Shown in pieces: positions 25,721-39,285 of a stretch of DNA of 64,000 bases (position 1 is the stretch's first letter; every line of letters starts with the position of its first letter). Origin of the DNA: Paraescarpia echinospica (taxonomy: Eukaryota; Annelida; Polychaeta; Sabellida; Siboglinidae); contig CM034533.1 in assembly GCA_020002185.1 (NCBI GenBank), forward strand, positions 36,375,024-36,439,023, read 5' to 3'. Below the pieces are notes generated by a model. That model was given only the letters and a program-made list of their open reading frames with translations, made no database searches and had not been told where the DNA came from. The position numbers and the translations under genes are program-made.

Positions 25721-28700
25721 TATAACCGATTTAAATATTGTTAATTCGTGTTCACATTCTCAACGTCTCATTGTAGTGTATTAGCGTAAAGCAGTTCTGG
25801 TATATTAACTAATGTCATGGCTGAGTTTATAATATCATAACTTGGATAATATAATTATAAAAAGTGAAATAAACTAATAACGTCGACGAACATGTTTGCC
25901 ACATACCTTGAGGCATTTCACTGAAATAACTATGACGTGCTCCTGTGACGTTGATCGTCTCAACTCTTGGTATCTAGATATAACAATGAACGTGGGTGAT
26001 GCATGCACTTTACTGTGTACCTTACAATAACATATGTCAGGGTGATTTTGATTGCAGGATCCGCTTTGTTCATTGGTGATCAGATCTTTTTCTTCAGACA
26101 CTGATATTAAAAGTTCATGGTTCTCAGTTCCAGTAATTAGTATTAGAAATTAATTTACAGGGGATATTAATTTTTTTAGATCCTTCTATAACAACCTTGA
26201 AATGTCCTTACACTCATGCACTTTGTTAGATAGTTTATAACAATGACTATAAGAAACATCGAATGCACGTACTATTTCAAGCATCAATGTTTTCTCTTTA
26301 TACCTTCCTTTTATAATTAGGCCAATTTCATACAGTTTCGCGTAAGCATATTTGTTCCGTAAAAGTATGCATATTTGTCATCGTTAAATTCAATATATTA
26401 TTGTTTTCTGTGTAATTTATAAGCCATATGTGCTAATTGTCTCCTTTAAATAACACTTGTTATGGACGAGTACCACACCAAGGAACACATCCTTTACGAT
26501 TTGTTCTAAATATTGGAGAAGACAGCCGATGGGAAATGGAATGGATGACTCCTGACAAACGAGGACATTATATTGCCCAAGCGAACAGCAGAATATTGAT
26601 GGATGTATCTGCAACATTTCCATCAAATCGTTAATCTAGACAATATCCAACGAGAGGATGCTATTCACGAGGAAATTATAACACATGATAAAAGACTGGA
26701 TAGATATGTTACTCAGTTCTATTCCCTGTGGTCCCGTGTCGATATTAAAGTACGATGCACCCGACTAAGCATGGAAGCGAAGTTGCCCTTTTATACTAAC
26801 GGAATCGTTATTTGTCCAGGGCAGTCATTAATTTGCCGCGGCTCATTTCACGTTTTGGCAATACCCTTTTCCACATCGTGTCACAACTGCACGTTTCATT
26901 CACCGTCATTTGTTCCTTCTGTCTAATCTTTGAAGTGCTGTCGATTTCCAGACATAAACAAAATAGTCGAGATGTCTTGTCGCATGCTAAAGACCTAAAG
27001 TGTAAAAATCTGTTGTACTAGAAGTAGAACACAATGAACCATTCTAGCTGCGTGCAAAAATTGGTACGGTTAGTTAGTGCAGCACTGTGTTTCCCCTTGG
27101 TAAAATAATGGGCGAGGTGGTAGAGGTGGGTTTTGCGAGCGCCGCAGGAGCGAAACATTTTAGGGAGGGGTCAGTGGGGATGCTCCCCTGGGGATTTTAT
27201 TTAAACTAGCTTTAAAATGGTGCATTCTGAGGTACTTTTTAACCTTTACTGTTGAGTATAGAGGGAATATATAAAACAACAAGATATCATGTAAACATGT
27301 TTACACCACTTGTAAATGTAGTAATCATGATTGATAAATGTCATTAATCATGATTGTGTTATCGTGTTGAGATGTGGTTTCCACTTTACTACTGGTACTC
27401 AGTTGATGTGTGATTTCCACTTGACCACTGTTACTTGGTTAAGGTGTTGTTTCCACTCGACCACTGGTACTTGGTTGTGGTGATGTTTTTCTTGCCCTAA
27501 CCCTAGGCCTTGTTAGCACAGTCACAATGGTATCGTCTGAAGACTCTTTCCCAATCACCACCTTTAAATGATTATCATATCATAATATTTCGACGTTAAA
27601 TTGGTGGCTTCTGTTCCAAAAAATGTGCTTTATTTGTTGCTATGCGATTAATTAAACAGTCATTTCTGGAAGTCCACAAAATATGTTTCTATTAATCGCA
27701 AGAATATTTCTCAAAGTGTGTCCTTTTTATAAAACAGTGTCAGGTATTTAATATATCCACATTCTGTGCAAACATATCGTTGTCTAGTCCAATAGGCGTC
27801 TTTTACGAGATGGTGAACCTGGGTGGTTTATATTCGTAAGTACGTCACTCAGATCAACTTTCCGAAAGTTTGTTTGTACAACTTTATCGGAATATGTATT
27901 ATACATTTAACACAAAGATATCTTACGAACCATATTCCGTATTTTGCTAAAAACGGCATAGAACATTAGTTCATCTAATTGTTGAACTTGAGAATACTTC
28001 TGCAAGTTGTGGGCACTTGTGAGTTGTTTCGAATCCGGACCCACCTCGATTTCGTCATTATAACTTTAGTTTTGCCTAACTTTGATACCTGAGTGAGTTA
28101 GTTCAGCATTATCGTAGGTATATTTACGTTTAAGAATATTGCGTGTTAGCGCCCTTTTGAAGCGTGAATAGCGCCCCGGTTTGTATCAACGTACGCTGCT
28201 ATATCGCTTATTTTACACGCACGGTGAGGTAACGCCCGGCTGCAGCGGCGCAGACTAACGCAAAACGGGTCGTTATTTGGGCTTCAAAAGGGTCCGGATT
28301 CGATACAAGCGCCGACCAGTGAATTGTACGGTTATTATTTCGGCTTCAAAAGGGTCCGGATTCGACACAACTTCACAAGTGCCGACTAGTGTCCGTAACT
28401 ATCCCAGGTGCACATCGGTCTACTTCCTGCTAAGACAGACTCGCAGTTCTAACCGTTTGAGATGCAGCGCACGCGGGCGTCTCTTACTGTTTACAACCGC
28501 TGTATCTGAACGGCGCTAACGAAGGAGATAGCTGACGGCGGCCTGGTAGTTAGGTTTGTTAAGACACATTTTTGGCCGAATCGTTACTTGGCGGACAAAA
28601 GCATGAAAATTGGACCATATATGTAAAATTCCACGGCGAATCCGATTATGGGGTGGCTCCGCGTCAGATTTTGTGTTCTTGACCTTGAAATTCAAGGTAA

Positions 28701-29238
28701 AATGTTAGTGAACTTGAAATATAACTTCTTTCAATAGCACCACTGTTTGTGTTTGTATGTATGAACGTATATATTTAATTATGTATGTATGCATGCATGT
28801 GTGCATGTATGTATGTCCATGACCTTGAATTTCAAGGTCAAATTTTCTTTTCTTTTCAAAAACACGTCTGTTTTTGTATATATGAATATATGTATGAATA
28901 TATGAATTAACGTTTGTATGTATTTATGTATGTATGTATGTATGTATGTATGTTTGTATGTATGTATTTATGTATGCATGCATGCATGCATGCATGTATG
29001 TATGAATGTATGTATGTATGTATGTGTATATGTGTGAATGTATGTATGTATGTATGTATGTATGTATGTATGTGTGTATGTATGGATGTACTTATTTCAA
29101 TAGTGAAATAAATAAAAAAATTAACAGCACCCCTTCCTCCACCCCGTGTTCCGATGTCACTAGTCGAGCTGAAACAGCGGAGAAGCTAGAGTTACGGCGC
29201 AGCAGGGAAAAATTGTGTCTTCACCATTTGGCCTGGTA

Positions 29239-29299
<61 letters not shown>

Positions 29300-29349
29300 A
29301 CCTTATTATTTCATCGTCCATACAAACTATAATCATATAGCTCGTCTTA

Positions 29350-29709
29350 TCATAGAAACACGTCTAAAGGTCCTTGCACGGCCATCTTTACAGCACGTGC
29401 AACTCGCTGCACAAGGCCTTCTACATTTGCATAAACACCAAAGAATCTCCGGCACATACCAATGGTAGCTTCAGGAAGCGTTGACAAAGGAGAATACCAC
29501 CTCCCATCTTCGAACTTCCACCCAAAGTTCGTTGGGGACGGTGTGACATTCTCGTAACGACACGATTTAATAATGGAAACATGTTTAAGCACAAAGCCAA
29601 CACCGAATACAAAACAGGCAACACACGTCACCACCTCTCGTCGTCCACTCTCCCTCACACCGCTCTCCCGAGCCGGAATCCCGCAATTTGTGCAGACAGG
29701 GAGGTCCAT
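29350..29709 (-). CDS. Hypothetical 119-codon ORF, unit 2
   Basis: Copy of the 22,441-22,800 ORF with a single visible residue difference (VLKHV for VIKHV). Confidence 0.2.
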   Translation of the reverse strand: MDLPVCTNCGIPARESGVRESGRREVVTCVACFVFGVGFVLKHVSIIKSCRYENVTPSPTNFGWKFEDGRWYSPLSTLPEATIGMCRRFFGVYANVEGLVQRVARAVKMAVQGPLDVFL

Positions 29710-30840
29710 GTAATATTTTCCCTCACTTTAACACATTCGCCGCCGAACGAAACTCTGGGATCCTTTCAAGACCACGGTATATAACAAGTATATATGCATT
29801 ACAATTCGAGAACGAAAAAAATGGTGATTATGCAACGTCGTTCATAAAATATAAATGTTCATTGTTATCCGGAGAATGTTCGCATACGTAGACTAATTAA
29901 GTGTCCGTTAACTAACATAGATCAAGCATCGTTGATGAAAGTAACTGCACCATATATAGCGAATCGTCTGGGGTGATGGTGGCGATATGAGCAACGTCCA
30001 ATGTTATTTTCTCGACGGTAGCTGCACCTTCGCAAACTGTGACGACGCATGTGATATAGGGAATGTGTACCACCATGGCAGTGCATTTTCTGGTACTGGG
30101 ATGTCTTCAGTATGGAGACATCTCGCCATGTGTAACAAATTCGAACGTCCTTTCCCCAACATCAGCAATAGTACGAGCGTATATGTGCCAGTTTATCGCC
30201 ATACATATCGTCAACAATTTAGTGTCAAGCAGGGCGGATTCTTCCTCCAGATGACTGCTTCGTGCTCTGTCAACAGTTGCTAGTGCAAGTAGGCAACCGT
30301 ACTAGAAATGGCCGTGACACTAAAACAAACTAAAATACATGGCATAGAATTTTTTTCTACAACCAATTCAACAACATGTACACCCACACCATATTTTGCA
30401 TAGCACTGTCAACCAAACTTACACACGACAGTAATGTACCAAACAATACTGATACATAGGTTACTGTCTGCCTAGAAACCAATAACACGGAATTCAGCAG
30501 GCGGGTGTGTTTCAAATGTGGAACTGACGAAGCAGAGCACGGTTACTGCATTATCATTATACCATGTTGAGTTCAACAGATTCTTTCAAAACACTCAGGT
30601 GACCAAACTATGGCGTGAGTAGAAGTTTTCACTGTTGGCGAGTGATGTCAGACTGCGTGCAACTGCTAACAGAAATCTGCATATCCATCATGTCACCCAC
30701 AGTTTCTGATCTAGCCCTCGTTCAAACACAGACACATTTACTTTGTTTCGCCCAAGATTACGAGCATGTACTCAGCGATGTGTTGACCTATAGGTCAAGC
30801 AGAGTGGGTGGGCGACGTGTGTGTAGGCCACGCCGAAGTT

Positions 30841-32467
30841 TTATAGCATCATTGGTAGCCGCCTCTGACCCATCAACATTCCGCATGGGGACACCTTAGT
30901 GCTGGTGTGTACCGAAGCACGGTATGCGCATAGGGCATTCGGAAGATGGTCTTCGCAGTTTTGTGGGTGTAGCCTGGCATACGTGAAGATCATAATTTGG
31001 ACGGTGCAGTTAAAACTGTCAACCAATCCGTCTGATTGCGGACGGTATGGTATAGTTAGCGTCTTATCGATTCGCATGATGCAACACACCTCCTGAAGAA
31101 TGTTATTGTCACATTCCCTTCCCCGATCGGAATGAAGCTGTCTTGGACAGCAAAATCGACAGAATACCTCTGTGACTAGTTTATCGGCTACTGTGAGTGC
31201 TTCTTTGTCGGGTATGGGGAAGGCTTCGATCCATTTCATTAAATAATCTTCGACAACTAGAACGTATTTATTTCCGCTTACCGAGTTGGCATTGGACCTA
31301 ATAGGTCCATAGCTATACGTTCCCAGGGAGTCAGAGGAGCGCGATGTGGAGCCGACGCCGGTTTGCGCTGTCCAAAGTCTCTACACAGGGGGGTGAGCCG
31401 GAGGCAAGTGGTTTGTTATGGCCAATGGCCCTCAAAGGCAGTCGCAGTGTACCGCCTGGAAAAGTCGCCGTCTCATTAGCGAAGGTACCACATGTTGGAT
31501 TATCTCGTCGGTGTCACAACTGGGTTTCTTCTTATGATAGAGAATGCCATCCACAATGGTCATCCTGTCCCACTGTTGCAATAAACACTTGGTCATGTAA
31601 TCTTGGTTCCTGATTTGTGCAAATGGTAGTCTCTGGATACGTGTATCCTTGTGAAGGAGCATACAATCACTGCTCTCCTCTTCGCTTTGTTAGCGACGTA
31701 CGTCACACCTGGGACCCACTGCACTGCAAGTAATCCCGTTTCCGCGACTTTCTCCGGAGACGGCGAACAGTCGTTAAAGTGGCTGGTTGTACTAGATTTG
31801 GAAGATTTGCAAGAAGTTTGGGTGGATCCACGACTTGTTCAGCAAACTCGTCCTACAAGAGATTGTTATTGGACAGTGCAGGGACAACATCATTGTGATT
31901 TTAATTGGGCTGCTGAAGGGTTGTTGCTGATTGCACGTAATTGGAGTGCAATCCTTGTACTCTGACCGCTTGCATGGTCGTGACACCTTGCGGGAGAGTG
32001 CATCAGCACTACCCATCGAGCTTCCTGGTCGATGGACAATCTGGAAATCATAGGCACCATGGGTGACGAGCCACCGTGCAACCATTCCTTCAGGTTCTTT
32101 AAAATTAAGTAACCATGTCAGTATCGCATGTTCAGTGATAATCGTGAATAGTCAGTCTCACAGATAGTGGTGGAATTGTTTGAAAAAGGTCACTACGGCC
32201 ATCTCCCTGTGTGTTATGCAGTATCGGGTCTGCGTACGAATGAAGGTTTTATATGTATAGGCAATGCCTTTTTCACCACCCGCCTGGCGTTGTGAAAGTA
32301 TAGTACTCATGGCCTCTGCACTGGCATCGGTATACAACACAAACTCGTAATTTCGAGTGGGGTATGCCAAAACAGATGTTTCGCAAAGGACCTGTCGAAG
32401 GGCTCGGAACGCCTTCTCTTTGGTATCTGACCATGTAAAAGAACGCTTTGCCCTCGTCATGGCCGTC
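30841..32467 (-). pseudogene. Ty3/gypsy pol 3' half, unit 2
   Basis: Near-identical copy of 23,932-25,558, with one change in the integrase core (DSFNCT for DSFNRT), the same short deletion and the same Asp at the last catalytic position. It abuts GCCGTC (32,462-32,467) and the truncated TIR. Confidence 0.92.
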
Positions 32468-32629
32468 AGTAGTAATAGCGGAGGTTCAGCGCGCACCGAA
32501 TCCGTTTTTCCGTCGGTGGAGTGGAGGTCAAAGGTCAGGGTCAAGTACCCGGATGTAAGTCAAGATCAAAGGTCAAATACCCGGATGTAGGTCAAGTGGC
32601 GTCCACTGACGGATAGTTTGTGGACTAAA
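32468..32629. mobile_element. Polinton TIR fragment, unit 2
   Basis: Same 162-bp TIR start as in unit 1, ending at the same GGACTAAA breakpoint. Confidence 0.95.
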
Positions 32630-35600
32630 TATAACCGATTTAAATATTGTTAATTCGTGTTCACATTCTCAACGTCTCATTGTAGTGTATTAGCGTAAAG
32701 CAGTTCTGGTATATTAACTAATGTCATGGCTGAGTTTATAATATCATAACTTGGATAATATAATTATAAAAAGTGAAATAAACTAATAACGTCGACGAAC
32801 ATGTTTGCCACATACCTTGAGGCATTTCACTGAAATAACTATGACGTGCTCCTGTGACGTTGATCGTCTCAACTCTTGGTATCTAGATATAACAATGAAC
32901 GTGGGTGATGCATGCACTTTACTGTGTACCTTACAATAACATATGTCAGGGTGATTTTGATTGCAGGATCCGCTTTGTTCATTGGTGATCAGATCTTTTT
33001 CTTCAGACGCTGATATTAAAAGTTCATGGTTCTCAGTTCCAGTAATTAGTATTAGAAATTAATTTACAGAGGATATTAATTTTTTTAAATCCTTCTATAA
33101 CAACCTTGAAATGTCCTTACACTCATGCACTTTGTTAGATAGTTTATAACAATCACTATAAGAAACATCGAATGCACGTACTATTTCAAGCATCAATGTT
33201 TTCTCTTTATACCTTCCTTTTATAATTAGGCCAATTTCATACAGTTTCGCGTAAGCATATTTGTTCCGTAAAAGTATGCATATTTGTCATCGTTAAATTC
33301 AATATATTATTGTTTTCTGTGTAATTTATAAGCCATATGTGCTAATTGTCTCCTTTAAATAACACTTGTTATGGACGAGTACCACACCAAGGAACACATC
33401 CTTTACGATTTGTTCTAAATATTGGAGAAGACAGCCGATGGGAAATGGAATGGATGACTCCTGACAAACGAGGACATTATATTGCCCAAGCGAGCAGCAG
33501 AATATTGATGGATGTATCTGCAACGTTTCCATCAAATCGTTAATCTAGACAATATCCAACGAGAGGATGCTATTCACGAGGAAATTATAACACATGATAA
33601 AAGACTGGATAGAGATGTTACTCAGTTCTATTCCCTGTGGTCCCGTGTCGATATTAAAGTACGATGCACCCGACTAAGCATGGAAGCGAAGTTGCCCTTT
33701 TAAACCAACGGAATCGTTATTTGTCCAGGGCAGTCATTAATTTGCCAAGCGCGGCTCATTTCACGTTTTGGCAATACCCTTTTCCACATCGTGTTACAAC
33801 TGCACGTTTCATTCACCGTCATTTGTTCCTTCTGTCTTATCTTTGAAGTACTGTCGATTTCCAGACATAAACAAAATAGTCGAGATGCCTTGTCGCATGC
33901 TAAAGACCTAAAGTGTAAAAATCTGTTGTACTAGAAGTAGAACACAATGAACCATTCTAGCTGCGTGCAAAAATTGGTACGGTTAGTTAGGGCAGCACTG
34001 TGTTTCCCCTTGGTAAAATAATGGGCGAGGTGGTAGAGGTGGGTTTTGCGAGCGCCGCAGGAGCGAAACATTTTAGGGAGGGGTCAGTGGGGATGCTCCC
34101 CTGGGGATTTTATTTAAACTAGCTTTAAAATGGTGCATTCTGAGGTACTTTTTAACCTTTACTGTTGAGTATAGAGGGAATATATAAAACAACAAGATAT
34201 CATGTAAACATGTTTACACCACTTGTAAATGTAGTAATCATGATTGATAAATGTCATTAATCATGATTGTGTTATCGTGTTGAGGTGTGGTTTCCACTTT
34301 ACTACTGGTACTCAGTTGATGTGTGATTTCCACTTGACCACTGTTACTTGGTTAAGGTGTTGTTTCCACTCGACCACTGGTACTTGGTTGTGGTGAAGTT
34401 TTTCTTGCCCTAACCCTAGGCCTTGTTAGCACAGTCACAATGGTATCGTCTGAAGACTCTTTCCCAATCACCAGCTTTAAATGATTATCATATCATAATA
34501 TTTCGACGTTAAATTGGTGGCTTCTGTTCCAAAAAATGTGCTTTATTTGTTGCTATGCGATTAATTAAACAGTCATTTCTGGAAGTCCACAAAATATGTT
34601 TCTATTAATCGCAAGAATATTTCTCAAAGTGTGTCCTTTTTATAAAACAGTGTCAGGTATTTAATATATCCACATTCTGTGCAAACATATCGTTGTCTAG
34701 TCCAATAGGCGTCTTTTACGAGATGGTGAACCTGGGTGGTTTATATTCGTAAGTACGTCACTCAGATCAACTTTCCGAAAGTTTGTTTGCACAACTTTAT
34801 CGGAATATGTATTATACATTTAACACAAAGATATCTTACGAACCATATTCCGTATTTTGCTAAAAACGGCATAGAACATTAGTTCATCTAATTGTTGAAC
34901 TTGAGAATACTTCTGCAAGTTGTGGGCACTTGTGAGTTGTTTCGAATCCGGACCCACCTCGATTTCGTCATTATAACTTTAGTTTTGCCTAACTTTGATA
35001 CCTGAGTGAGTTAGTTCAGCATTATCGTAGGTATATTTACGTTTAAGAATATTGCGTGTTAGCGCCCTTTTGAAGCGTGAATAGCGCCCCGGTTTGTATC
35101 AACGTACGCTGCTATATCGCTTATTTTACACGCACGGTGAGGTAACGCCCGGCTGCAGCGGCGCAGACTAACGCAAAACGGGTCGTTATTTGGGCTTCAA
35201 AAGGGTCCGGATTCGATACAAGCGCCGACCAGTGAATTGTACGGTTATTATTTCGGCTTCAAAAGGGTCCGGATTCGACACAACTTCACAAGTGCCGACT
35301 AGTGTCCGTAACTATCCCAGGTGCACATCGGTCTACTTCCTGCTAAGACAGACTCGCAGTTCTAACCGTTTGAGATGCAGCGCACGCGGGCGTCTCTTAC
35401 TGTTTACAACCGCTGTATCTGAACGGCGCTAACGAAGGAGATAGCTGACGGCGGCCTGGTAGTTAGGTTTGTTAAGACACATTTTTGGCCGAATCGTTAC
35501 TTGGCGGACAAAAGCATGAAAATTGGACCATATATGTAAAATTCCACGGCGAATCCGATTATGGGGTGGCTCCGCGTCAGATTTTGTGTTCTTGACCTTG

Positions 35601-36163
35601 AAATTCAAGGTAAAATGTTAGTGAACTTGAAATATAACTTCTTTCAATAGCACCACTGTTTTTGTTTGTATGTATGAACGTATATATTTAATTATGTATG
35701 TATGCATGCATGTGTGCATGTATGTATGTCCATGACCTTGAATTTCAAGGTCAAATTTTCTTTTCTTTTCAAAAACACGTCTGTTTTTGTATATATGAAT
35801 ATATGTATGAATATATGAATTAACGTTTGTATGTATTTATGTATGTATGTATGTATGTATGTATGTATGTTTGTATGTATGTATTTATGTATGCATGCAT
35901 GCATGCATGCATGTATGTATGAATGTATGTATGTATGTATGTGTGTATGTGTGAATGTATGTATGTATGTATGTATGTATGTATGTATGTATGTATGTGT
36001 GTATGTATGGATGTACTTATTTCAATAGTGAAATAAATAAAAAAATTAACAGCACCCCTCCCTCCACCCCGTGTTCCGATGTCACTAGTCGAGCTGAAAC
36101 AGCGGAGAAGCTAGAGTTACGGCGCAGCAGCGAAAAATTGCGTCTTCACCATTTGGCCTGGTA

Positions 36164-36224
<61 letters not shown>

Positions 36225-36274
36225 ACCTTATTATTTCATCGTCCATACAAACTATAATCATATAGCTCGTCTTA

Positions 36275-36634
36275 TTATAGAAACACGTCTAAAGGTCCTT
36301 GCACGGCCATCTTTACAGCACGTGCAACTCGCTGCACAAGGCCTTCTACATTTGCATAAACACCAAAGAATCTCCGGCACATACCAATGGTAGCTTCAGG
36401 AAGCGTTGACAAAGGAGAATACCACCTCCCATCTTCGAACTTCCACCCAAAGTTCGTTGGGGACGGTGTGACATTCTCATAACGACACGATTTAATAATG
36501 GAAACATGTTTAATCACAAAGCCAACACCGAATACAAAACAGGCAATACACGTCACCACCTCTCGTCGTCCACTCTCCCTCACACCGCTCTCCCGAGCCG
36601 GAATCCCGCAATTTGTGCAGACAGGGAGGTCCAT
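36275..36634 (-). CDS. Hypothetical 119-codon ORF, unit 3
   Basis: Copy of the 22,441-22,800 ORF with one change near residue 30 (CIACF for CVACF). Confidence 0.2.
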   Translation of the reverse strand: MDLPVCTNCGIPARESGVRESGRREVVTCIACFVFGVGFVIKHVSIIKSCRYENVTPSPTNFGWKFEDGRWYSPLSTLPEATIGMCRRFFGVYANVEGLVQRVARAVKMAVQGPLDVFL

Positions 36635-37423
36635 GTAATATTTTCCCTCACTTTAACACATTCGCCGCCGAACGAAACTCTGGGATCCTTTCAAGACCAC
36701 GGTATATAACAAGTATATATGCATTACAATTCGAGAACGAAAAAAATGGTGATTATGCAACGTCGTTCATAAAATATAAATGTTCATTGTTATCCGGAGA
36801 ATGTTCGCATACGTAGACTAATTAAGTGTCCGTTAACTAACATAGATCAAGCATCGTTGATGAAAGTAACTGCACCATATATAGCGAATCGTCTGGGGTG
36901 ATGGTGGCGATATGAGCAACGTCCAATGTTATTTTCTCGACGGTAGCTGCACCTTCGCAAACTGTGACGACGCATGTGATATAGGGAATGTGTACCACCA
37001 TGGCAGTGCATTTTCTGGTACTGGAATGTCTTCAGTATGGAGACATCTCGCCATGTGTAACAAATTCGAACGTCCTTTCTCCAACATCAGCATGAGTACG
37101 AGCGTACATGGGCCAGTTTAACGCCAGACATATCTTCAACAATTTAGTGTCAAGCAGTGGTTCGTGCTCTGTCAACAGTTGCTAGTGCAAGTAAGCAACC
37201 GTACTAGAAATGGCCGTGACACTAAACCAAATTAAAATACATGGCATACATTTTTTTTTCTACAACCAATTCAACAACAAGTACACCCACACCATATTTG
37301 GCATAGCACTGTCAATCAAACTTACACACGAGAGTAATGTACCAAACAATACTGATACATAGGTTACTGTCTGCCTGGAAACCAATAACACGGAATTCAG
37401 CAGGCGAGTGTGTTTCAAATGTG

Positions 37424-38960
37424 TGTCACAAAATCGAGTGTAAGTATTAATAAATTGGCGGTACCCGATTTGACACAGCAAGTTATAGGTTCAGGTGCAC
37501 TAGGATTCGGAGTGAACGAGAGACATAACGTGACATCAGATATGTATGTACGAGAAGCCAACTGGCATTCCCATTTAATACATCTACAATAAACAAAAGC
37601 GGTTCAGTGATAGTTGGCCAACGGTTACTCAGTTGACATTATATTTATAACACCATACATTGTACTCAACGAGTATGCATCCAAATACGAAATAACATGG
37701 GAGACAATTTAAACAGCTGGTCACTTACATGAAGACGGGTATACACCGTTGTAAAGTCTATGAACTGTAACCAATGAATGTCTCGTGATGTGTGAATGTC
37801 AACGTTCGCATCGGTCGGGTTCGGCGAGATGTCAGGACGAAGTCGAAAGTCGCTCGGCGTTCGGCGAACGAATACACGTAGATGAGAGCAGGCGACTCGG
37901 GCGATCAAGTAGATGGTAGATTTGCTTTGTCGATCCCACGCGAATCACCAGGCGACAACACGGAAACGATGTCACGACTTCGGCGATGTCGAGAAGGTCT
38001 GTCACGGAGTCTGTGTTACGACAGCTAGCAAACGAAACGGTGGTGGCCTTGCATTCGAAGATCACATCAAAACAGGAACTGCAGTCGGTTATCGCTCAGT
38101 CTTCTTCAACGCGTGAGAAGTGCAGCGTCTCACAACTAATCAGTACTGTTGAAATCGTAGAAGTATTTACTACAGGCGTTGGGCGGACACACGTTTCAGC
38201 CCAATTCTTGGAGACGAGAGTGCAACTCTTTCTTCTGCTCAAATGTTCGTCTGGCCACGAATGGCCGTCCTGCCCTTATATAGTTTGAATCAGCCTTGAT
38301 GGCCGGAAGTTAGTCTGACCAATTACAACACTTAATACAAATTAAATTCGCTTCAAAAACTGGCTAACGAAACCATTCACACTTCGAAGCAATCCATTCA
38401 ACTCGCTGAGTTTAAAATAGATTTTGCGAGCTAAACGTATGGCTATATAAGTGCTCATTCAATCTTTAACTTACGTGAATTACTTACATAATTAATATCA
38501 ATGAATTCCTTGTATCGAGCCGGATACCACAATATTCATCGTACATTCCAACTCTCATGAATTATTCCATAATTTTAATAAAACACGCACTCTATTCATA
38601 CGCTACGTGTGACCCTAATGTTTTCCACACCTACATTTCTGTAAACAACTTTTATAAGTTCATAATATAATCTTTTTATAACCGCAACATAAGTAGTTTG
38701 ACAGGTCACCATATTACCAGTCATGTTAAATAATTTCTACAGGTACCAAATTTGGTATACTTAACTGTAGAATTAGCGGTGTACGCTACAAATGAAATTA
38801 ATTAAATCTGACTCGTCTGCAGTTAAAACGTTACTCGCCTTAATCGCCAGAGGGCACCAGCGTATACCTCCGCGACAATATATACCAGAGATGGCAGCAC
38901 CATCCCATCAACCATACGTTCTAAAGCCTGATTAAATTCTATACAAACCACTTTGTGACA
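37424..38960. mobile_element. Solo-LTR-like insertion (1,537 bp) with 5-bp TSD
   Basis: Starts TGTCACAAAA and ends CTTTGTGACA (TG...CA with a 9-bp inverted terminus). It is flanked by ATGTG on both sides (37,419-37,423 and 38,961-38,965). Units 1 and 2 preserve the empty site with a single ATGTG (23,608-23,612 and 30,516-30,520). A TATA-like CTTATATAG near 38,276 and AATAAA near 38,577 are placed as in a plus-strand LTR (U3-R-U5). No internal coding region is present. A non-autonomous DNA element is the alternative. Confidence 0.8.
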
Positions 38961-39285
38961 ATGTGGAACTGACGAAGCAGAGCACGGTTACTGCATTATC
39001 ATTATACCATGTTGAGTTCAACAGATTCTTTCAAAACACTCAGGTGACCAAACTATAGCGTGAGTAGATGTTTTTACTGTTGGCGAGTGATGTCATACTG
39101 CGTGCAACTGCTAACAGAAATCTGCATATCCATCATGTCACCCACAGTTTCTGATCCAGCCCTCGTTCAAACACAGACACATTTACTTTGTTTCGCCCAA
39201 TATTACGAGCATGTACTCAGCGATGTGTTGACCTATAGGTCAAGCAGAGTGGGTGGGCGACGTGTGTGTAGGCCACGCCGAAGGT

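Larger units (their letters stand above)
25721..32629. repeat. Tandem segmental duplication, unit 2
   Basis: Second copy (6,909 bp), almost identical to unit 1 apart from scattered substitutions and shorter (ATGT)n and (GT)n arrays. Same order: AT-rich DNA, 62-bp duplication (from about 28,280), microsatellites, 119-codon ORF, gypsy pol fragment, truncated TIR. Confidence 0.95.
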
